NCBI GenBank assembly: GCA_907165065.1
Contig: OU015539.1
Span: forward strand, 17,886,816-17,950,815
Direction of reading: 5' to 3'
Source of the DNA: Caprimulgus europaeus
Lineage: Eukaryota > Chordata > Aves > Caprimulgiformes > Caprimulgidae
DNA: 64,000 nt
The notes under the pieces are model-generated. The model did no database searches. It was given only the letters and a program-made list of their open reading frames with translations, and was not told where the DNA came from. The translations under genes were made by a program, and so were the position numbers. Below are positions 57,474 through 64,000 of the stretch, one piece after another (positions within the stretch are counted from its first letter, which is position 1; every line of letters begins with the position of its first letter).

Positions 57474-60400
57474 GATTGTATATCCCCTGTATATAAAGGC
57501 TAATCTACAACACATGTCAAAAATCTGTGAGGAGAGCCTCAAACTAAACTGTTGAGGTCACTTACAAGTGGATGTTGTAGATTTATGTCTTTCACCAAAG
57601 TTTTAGCGTCCTGGGTCATGTGAATACAAGTTCTCTCCATTTTTCCTCTGCATTTGTTAACTTGCTTCCTTTGCAGGAAAAGGAGCTATAGATGTGAAAA
57701 CTACTTTTAAATGATATGTCTCTGTCTAGTGGATGTTTGGACTCCTGCCAAGGTCTTTCTTTATTCCAAGAGGAACAGGAAATGGGGGGGATGGATTGCA
57801 GGAGCCAAGCAATGTGTGGGAAGCAAGTGGCTGAGTTCTGAGTTCCTCCTTAAAGCAGGGGAGTTGCTATTTGTGAGGTAGCAGTGGCGACCTTATTTCT
57901 TTAGCATTATCATTTTATCCATGTAAAGCTTATGAAATCTACAGAAACATAGAAATGTTTGTACCCAATAGGATTTCCAAAAGTAACTGCTTCAGGAATC
58001 AATATCTTGGTTTGTGCAATGTACTGTGATGCATTTAACTTTTGTATCGTGGCTTGGAACTTTTTGAGACACACAGGGTAATTCTTTCACTGTCTTTTAG
58101 ACATTGTGTTCTGTGTTATGTGCTTTAGAGGGACATTACCAACCACAAGTGACTTCTTGCGTGCCTCACTAAATGGTAGCATCCTGCACATGGCATCTCT
58201 TTTAGCTTCAGACTTCTCGGAGTTGGGGCCTCATCTCCTTCTGTGGCTGTAGGAACATATAAGCCCAAATACAGAGTTGACTGTTCAGTGTCTGCAACCT
58301 GAGATCATAAGGTCTGTGAGCAGTCTGTGACTTAAACCTCCGTCTTTGTAGTGTAAATATCCTGAAACTACAGAAATAGCAGTGTGGGGAGGCTTTATGC
58401 TGAATGGGCGTAGCAGCATAGCTTTTTACACCATCAGGACTACCAGGGTTTAGGCCTTCTAGCATGCTCTGTGTTTTCTTGACTTAAAAGTGACATCCAG
58501 TCTAGCAGTAATTGTTCATAACAATGGAAAAAAATATGGTAAGTTTTGATTGGCTCAAGCAGAGGTATGAAAAGAGAAGAGAAGAAGCATCTGCAGCTGT
58601 TACAGCATGTTTGAATTGAAAGAAAACCAGAAAAGAGCAAAGAACAGGCAGCTTTCTTCTTTAATTAAAAGAAAAAAAAAAGAAAACAAAACCAAAAAAA
58701 CAAGTTTTAAGGGCAAGTGTGGTTTTTAAGATACATTAATATTATGACAGAACACGGAAAGGATCCGAAATGGCTATTGTCATTTACTTTTAGTGATTGT
58801 GCTCTTTTTTTTCCCTTTAAGACTTGGCCAAACTGCTAAGCAAGTCAAAAGCTCTTGTTTCTGTCTCTCTCTGGGGAATGGGGTTAATTAGTATATGCTG
58901 TACAGAAATCTCGCTGACCAAAATGCCTGAAGTTAGAAGATGTTTTTGTTTCAGTGTTAATTAGCTGATTGACGTGGGCGCTGCCTTACTAATGTTGGCA
59001 AGTCGAGTTTCGTCTTGCGCATGCTCCTCTGGCCTGTGCCCTTTTACCTACTTTGCTCACGAGCACGTGACAGGAGAGGAATGCAAAGGAGAGGAAGTGT
59101 ACGGCAGCTTATGATTAAATTGGTCTTTCATGAGGAAAATAAGTGGTCAAAGAAAGGGACTTCAGGAAGTCTTTGGTGTTCAGCCATCATAATTCAGAAC
59201 AATCTTAAAGGCTTACAGTTTTCTTAAATAAAGGAAAAGGATATGAAAAGGAACAAGCCATTTGATTGTTTCACATCTTAGGATCAAGTAATACAGTCCT
59301 AGAACTAGACTTGTCTTTGTTTTCAGGGCTTGTTTACTTGATTCACTATCAATTATTGCTGGATTAATATTTCTTCATTTGTGAATAAATAATATTTTGA
59401 AGCTTATTTAATTTTTATGATCATGCTGAGTTTTAATTCACTAAAATAGCGGGTTGACTGTTTATGATTAATGCTAGTTATAATATTTTTCTGCCTGAGA
59501 CAGTAGAAATGCATGTGCCTAAAGAGGGAAGGGTTCCTCAAATTCTTTCTCTTCAGAAACAGAGAGGAGGCTAGTTAAAAACTCCCAGGCTAAGAAGTCA
59601 CATGGGACTTTGGAAGTGTAATAGAAACTAGTTGATCTAATGCTTAAGAGACTGGCATTCTAGAATATAAAATTCTGTTAGTGAACTGGAGAACCAGTTG
59701 ACCCTTCTTGAGACAAATCCAGGTGCCTGATTCTCCATATGGGAATATGTTTAGTTTTGTTGTGGTTTGTTTTTTTTTTTCATGCCAGTCTTAACAGTAG
59801 TGCTAAACATATGATGACTTCTTAACTTTGAGTGCTTTACCCTTTTGCAAACCCTGTTGAGTCCAGGGTATAGCATGTGACAACCCTTCTGATCAGGCCA
59901 GGGACATGGGTCTCCTGTGTGTAAGACTCTAATGAACAATAAAGAGCAGATGATGCTTGGCCACTTGGTATCTTTACTGCTCCCTTCAAACTTGCCTATT
60001 CCTGGTGCTTCTTCCTGCCCTTGAAACAGTATGCTGGAGGTTGGGAAGAATGAGCATAACTTGAGCTCAAGGTCATGAAAAGACAAAAATGCCTTTCTCC
60101 CACTTCCTTGTGTGCTGTTGAAATGAGGTGCAGAACAGAGGTCAGAATTCACAGCATCACTGTGCTAATAACAGAAAATGTGATGGGGTACCCCAGTGAT
60201 GGGAGTGTGGGAGCAGCATGTCCCAGGCCAGAGCTCTACTATTGGTGTACTGCATAGTTCTGGATCATTGACAGACCAGTAAGTAATGGCCTTCCTGGTA
60301 CTGCTGCCTGTCTCTGTTTTGTTGCTCTCTTGCAGTTTTGGTCTCAATGTCAATCTGATGAGGTACAATTTAAATGAATGAGTGAGCAGCTGACTTGGAC

Positions 60401-60961
60401 TTCCTGATCCTTGTCTACAGCAAGGCCCCTATGAGTAAGCAGTTGTTAGTGACAGAGTCATTAAGTCCTACAAATTGCAGTTTTTCCTAGGGCATACAGG
60501 GCTTGGCTTAAAGGTTTTGAAGCTGGTGTTCAAAGCTGATTTAGTTTCTCTGTTGCTCTAATCAGACACTGTACACGCATAGATGAAATTGCATACCGTC
60601 TGTATGACACTGGGAGCTTTAGCTGCTCTTCTGGAAACCCACAAGCCTGATTCACCCAGGGCTCGACCTCTAAAACTTGAGCAGTGGCTGCTGGATTTGG
60701 GAGATGTGTGAGTTAACCGCCAGCCAGTGTAGCAGTAGTTGTTTTACAGAGATGGATCGTTGCAGGCTGATCTAGGGATAGACACTTCAAATATTGCAAA
60801 CAGTCACTACCTGTTGCTCAGCAACCTTACTAGATGCTGCACAATGGCACTTATCTTGTTTATCCCTGCCTAATACTCCTTCTCTTCCTATATTGTGTAT
60901 TTATTTCCTAAGGCTACTATTACTGCAGCATTCCCAGTGCTTACAATCCCTGGTTGTCTAC
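57474..60961. other. Non-coding, no feature recognised
   Basis: About 3.5 kb of AT-rich DNA. A CACGTG E-box lies near 59,065. No exon or repeat family identified. Confidence 0.5.
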
Positions 60962-61957
60962 TGTGTTGGGTTTGTGTGTGTGTGGGAGCCGTTCTTTGGT
61001 AGTGGGGGAAGGGGCCACCTTGAGAGAAGCCTGGCTCCAAGGCATACCCACCCTCAGCCCAGGCTGAGCCAATTAGCACCAGAGAAATGCCTCTGTGAAC
61101 CCATATTTTTGAGGGAAAGGACTGTCCTGAAAAGAAGGAGGAGAGTACCTGGAAGAGAGGCCATGGACCTGGACAAAAGACGACCATTAGCCTGAACAAA
61201 AAGAGAGAGCTTCCTTGCCAGGAGGCGGAAGGACAGAACAGAGAACCTCAGACACCCAGTTCAACACTTATGGAGTGGGAGAAGGCAGAGGAGGTCCCTG
61301 CAGTCCATGGACATTCAACGGCAGAGCAGATACCCACGTGTAGGCCATGGAGGACTCCACGCTGGAGCAGAAAGTTGAGCCTGAGGGCAGTTGTGACTGA
61401 ATATAGAGATCCTGAGAGTCGCTTGATGCAAGAGGCGGGGTGGAACCCCAGTGCCGGGGGTTGAGGAGGTGTGCTTGACCAGGGACCCATCTGCAGCCTG
61501 TGCACATTCCCATGCCAGAGCCAGGACCTGAGACCGGAGAGGTCCGTGACTCCATGGGCAGCCACGTTGGAACATCTTGTTCCTGGACTTCCATGCTGGG
61601 AAGAGCAGCAATGGTGAACTGACTGCAACCCCCATTCCTTGTCCCCCTGTGGTGCTGGGGGAGAAGGGAGAGAAATGGGGAGCAAAGTGATTTGAGCCTG
61701 GGAGGAAGTGAAAGGTGGGGGAAGGTGCTGTAAGATGTGGTTGTTATGTCTCACTGCATTATGCAGATGAATGGCAATGAATTAAATAGATTTTTCTTCC
61801 CCCAGTGGAGTCTGTTTTGCCCGTGCCCATCCCTGGTGAGTGAGCCCTCCCTGTCCTCATCCCACCCCACCAGCTTTGTTGAGTTTCTCTCCCCATCTCA
61901 CTGGGTGGGGACGGTGAGTGCAGGACTGTGTGATCTACCTGTGGTTAAACTACCACA
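60962..61957 (+). mobile_element. ~1-kb avian LTR, copy C (solo)
   Basis: Begins TGTGTTGGGTTTGTG and ends TAAACTACCACA. The flanks TCTAC (left) and TCTGC (right) could be a 5-bp target duplication with one change. Internal short repeats around CCATGG and CACGCTGGAGCAG are seen, as in copies A and B. No viral genes are attached. Confidence 0.85.
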
Positions 61958-63531
61958 TCTGCTCACACACCTCTGCAGCCCTTCTTTGTGCTCCAGGTGA
62001 CTTGGACATAGTAGAATATTTACAGACTAGAGGAGCAGTATAATGAACTGCTTTTGAAATGCTCCGCTACACTGGTTAGCCCGCATATGCTGTTCAACAG
62101 GGGATGAGCATCTACCAGAATCTAAGTTTAATTACAGAGTCCAAGCTTCAGGTTTGCAAAAGAAACATAAATTTCAGCCTTTAAGATTCAAAAGTCATGA
62201 AGTAGTTGTACTTTCTTTTGATTTTGCTTGAATAGAAATGCAAGTGCCACCTTAAAACACTTGGTTTTGATAACGTTGTGTTTTGTACCAGTAAAAATGT
62301 GAAATTAAAACTTGCCCTTGAATCCTGACCTACAGATGGAATTATGGATTCCTCTCCCCTTTTGCCATACTTCTAAGAGGATGTTGTTTTAGGATTATGC
62401 ACAGAAGTTTTAGTAAGCTAATAGATGAATGTGGACAAAAGACTTTGGAATCATGATGGTCTCTTCAGGAACATGTAGTTTAGACCATTTCAGTGTTATA
62501 CATAGAGCCTGTCTGTGTTCTGATTTTAAGTACTCAAACAACATTACTCTGAGTTAATGATGAGTAAGGGTAGCTTCCAGGATATTTGTGCAGAAATGCT
62601 GGTTATTTAAAGAAAGAAGCTCTGAAAATGAGCTGGTAAATAAGAGTATGTGGTTCAATTCAAATTGGCTCTATCCTCAGCCAGAGTTGAGACATAAATA
62701 TGTAAACAGAATCACAGTTACATTTCTGTTTTAACTTTCAGAGGTATTTATTTGAGCCTGTTATGCTTGCCCATTATGATAGTCATCTTTGTCTATATTG
62801 ACACCATTGTTGATATTTGTTTTAGTAGCTAAACTCAGCTGCAGTTCAGTTAAATTTCCTCTTAATTTCAGCTTTATGTGAAGGTCTTTTTTCTGACAAT
62901 TGTGATTTGGTTTTCTCAACTCGGCATAATTTTGATTTTGCACTTATTTGCCAGTCAGAACTCGGAGCCATTGGGGCTCGAGTGTCTTCTTGCTGTGACT
63001 AATCAGCTTGAAATTAAGATACGAAAAAAAATTCCAGAGGAAGGTATGACCAGAAGCAGCTTTGTTTTGCTAGCTGAGGTGAAGGCTTTAAATACCTTTT
63101 GTTTCAAAATGATGAAAGAAAAAACCTTGAATCTCCTTTATCATTATAGAGTGAGATGCTATGTACCTGTGATATGCTTTTTCGAAATATTATGGCTTTA
63201 ATTTTCTGCTCTGCTCTGAATTTTTATATATTGCATGTATGCATAATATTCAGCTTGCTGCAGTCCTACCTAAAGGTCAAAGTTACATTAGTGTATTTTG
63301 CTTCTGTTTTCAGCTGTTGTAGTTAGAAGAGGTACGTTAATTAATGTACAGGACACTGAGACTGAAGTGCAAGTGTAGTCTGTAAGGAAGAGGCAAGTAC
63401 CATATGTAAATTTGGCATACTTTGAAATATTTCTCAAAATTACTGTTTGGAAGATACTTTGCTAGGAATAGACTAGCTCCTAGTTCCTTTGAACAAAAAG
63501 GAATTAATTTTTTAACTTTGCTTTTTGACAG
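61958..63531 (+). other. CPT1A: Intron sequence upstream of the CPT1A coding exon
   Basis: AT-rich, no repeat family recognised. It ends in a pyrimidine-rich acceptor, TTAACTTTGCTTTTTGACAG, with AG at 63,530-63,531. Confidence 0.7.
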
Positions 63532-63686
63532 AACCCTCTCTGAAAATGGCAGAAGCTCATCAAGCAGTAGCTTTTCAATTTACAGTAACTCCGGATGGGA
63601 TTGACCTGCGAATGAGCCATGAGGCCCTCAAACAAATTTACCTCTCTGGTGTCCATTCATGGAAGAAAAAGTTCATCAGATTTAAG
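63532..63686 (+). CDS. CPT1A: CPT1A, first coding exon (codons 1-47)
   Basis: Carnitine O-palmitoyltransferase 1 (liver form) sits in the outer mitochondrial membrane and transfers long-chain acyl groups from CoA to carnitine, the rate-limiting entry into beta-oxidation; malonyl-CoA inhibits it. Here the ATG at 63,546 (A at -3, G at +4) opens [20 protein letters not shown] and runs 47 codons to FIRFK, where AAG|GTATTT at 63,686/63,687 is a phase-0 donor. Vertebrate CPT1A has the same 47-residue first coding exon before the first membrane segment. The 14 bases before the ATG are 5' untranslated. Glu-3 and His-5, known to matter for malonyl-CoA sensitivity, are present. Position 23 is Met where mammals have Leu. 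The muscle (CPT1B) and brain (CPT1C) paralogues fit less well. The rest of the gene lies beyond the window. Confidence 0.95.
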
Positions 63687-64000
63687 GTATTTTATATTAG
63701 TCAAGTCCACCCAGCTTGAGGCCTATTTCATGTTTTATGGATTTATTGAAATTTTGTTTAGGCAAAACTTTTTGCCTTTATGGCAAATAAAGTTCCTTAT
63801 TGTGAAAGACCCATGCAGGTTTTAGTTAAGACAAGGGATGCTGAGGAAGGTAGCACTGGGTGATGCTGTAAAGCCTGAAAGGGTCCATCTTTTTGGTTTA
63901 TTCTATGGAAGCAAGATGCAACAGATGTAGATATTAATAGCTTTAATTTACTTCATTCTCATCATAATGCATCATATACTTATGTAATCTTTTAGCATAA
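63687..64000 (+). other. CPT1A: CPT1A intron after the first coding exon (partial)
   Basis: AT-rich sequence beginning with the GTATTT donor. It contains no further exon before the window ends. Confidence 0.85.

Noticed and set aside
62878-63201. A 107-codon frame just before the CPT1A exon as an upstream coding exon
   Set aside because: It does not splice in frame to the CPT1A ATG, has no motif, and CPT1A coding starts at 63,546.
1-64000. tRNA, rRNA or small RNA genes
   Set aside because: No cloverleaf with A and B boxes or rRNA core sequence was noticed by eye; tRNA-like matches at 11,515 and 21,230 are retroviral primer-binding sites.

Overview
The window is vertebrate nuclear DNA, almost certainly from a bird. 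It carries many CR1 LINE fragments with 3' tails made of the octamer ATTCTGTG, avian-type ERVL and class II endogenous retrovirus (ERV) remnants, and one exon that reads clearly as the N-terminus of carnitine palmitoyltransferase 1A (CPT1A). There is no bacterial-style operon structure. The many 60-130 codon open frames are nearly all products of repeats.

Layout. (1) 1-10,640: a satellite of about 190-bp monomers. About 45 units run in one direction to about 8,686 and show higher-order structure. About 10 more diverged units follow in the opposite direction. (2) 10,641-26,693: a retroviral nest. A broken gammaretrovirus-like (class I) integrase abuts the satellite. Next come a class II LTR with a Lys-type primer-binding site and gag, dUTPase, protease and partial RT remnants. 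ERVL-like gag/protease remnants follow, then a second class II integrase-end/env/LTR fragment. A reverse-strand ERVL LTR precedes an ERVL RNase H-integrase that is split by a 4.3-kb class II provirus with a Trp-type primer-binding site. A forward ERVL 3' LTR closes the nest. (3) 26,694-29,500: minisatellites, including a 31-bp family in two opposed arms, interrupted by a solo LTR. (4) 29,500-47,935: non-coding DNA with CR1 copies (one inserted into another) and a second copy of the ~1-kb LTR. (5) 47,936-50,560: two CpG islands. (6) 50,560-63,531: probably 5' flank or intron 1 of CPT1A, with more CR1 copies and a third ~1-kb LTR. (7) 63,532-63,686: the first coding exon of CPT1A on the + strand.

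The only host gene I can support is CPT1A. It is read from left to right and its remaining exons lie beyond the right edge. Its promoter is most likely one of the two CpG islands; the sequence alone does not say which. All retroviral genes are damaged. The best preserved is an env transmembrane reading frame at 23,513-24,544. The longest LINE frame is a 566-codon CR1 reverse-transcriptase segment at 44,981-46,681. Nesting gives a relative order of insertion in several places.
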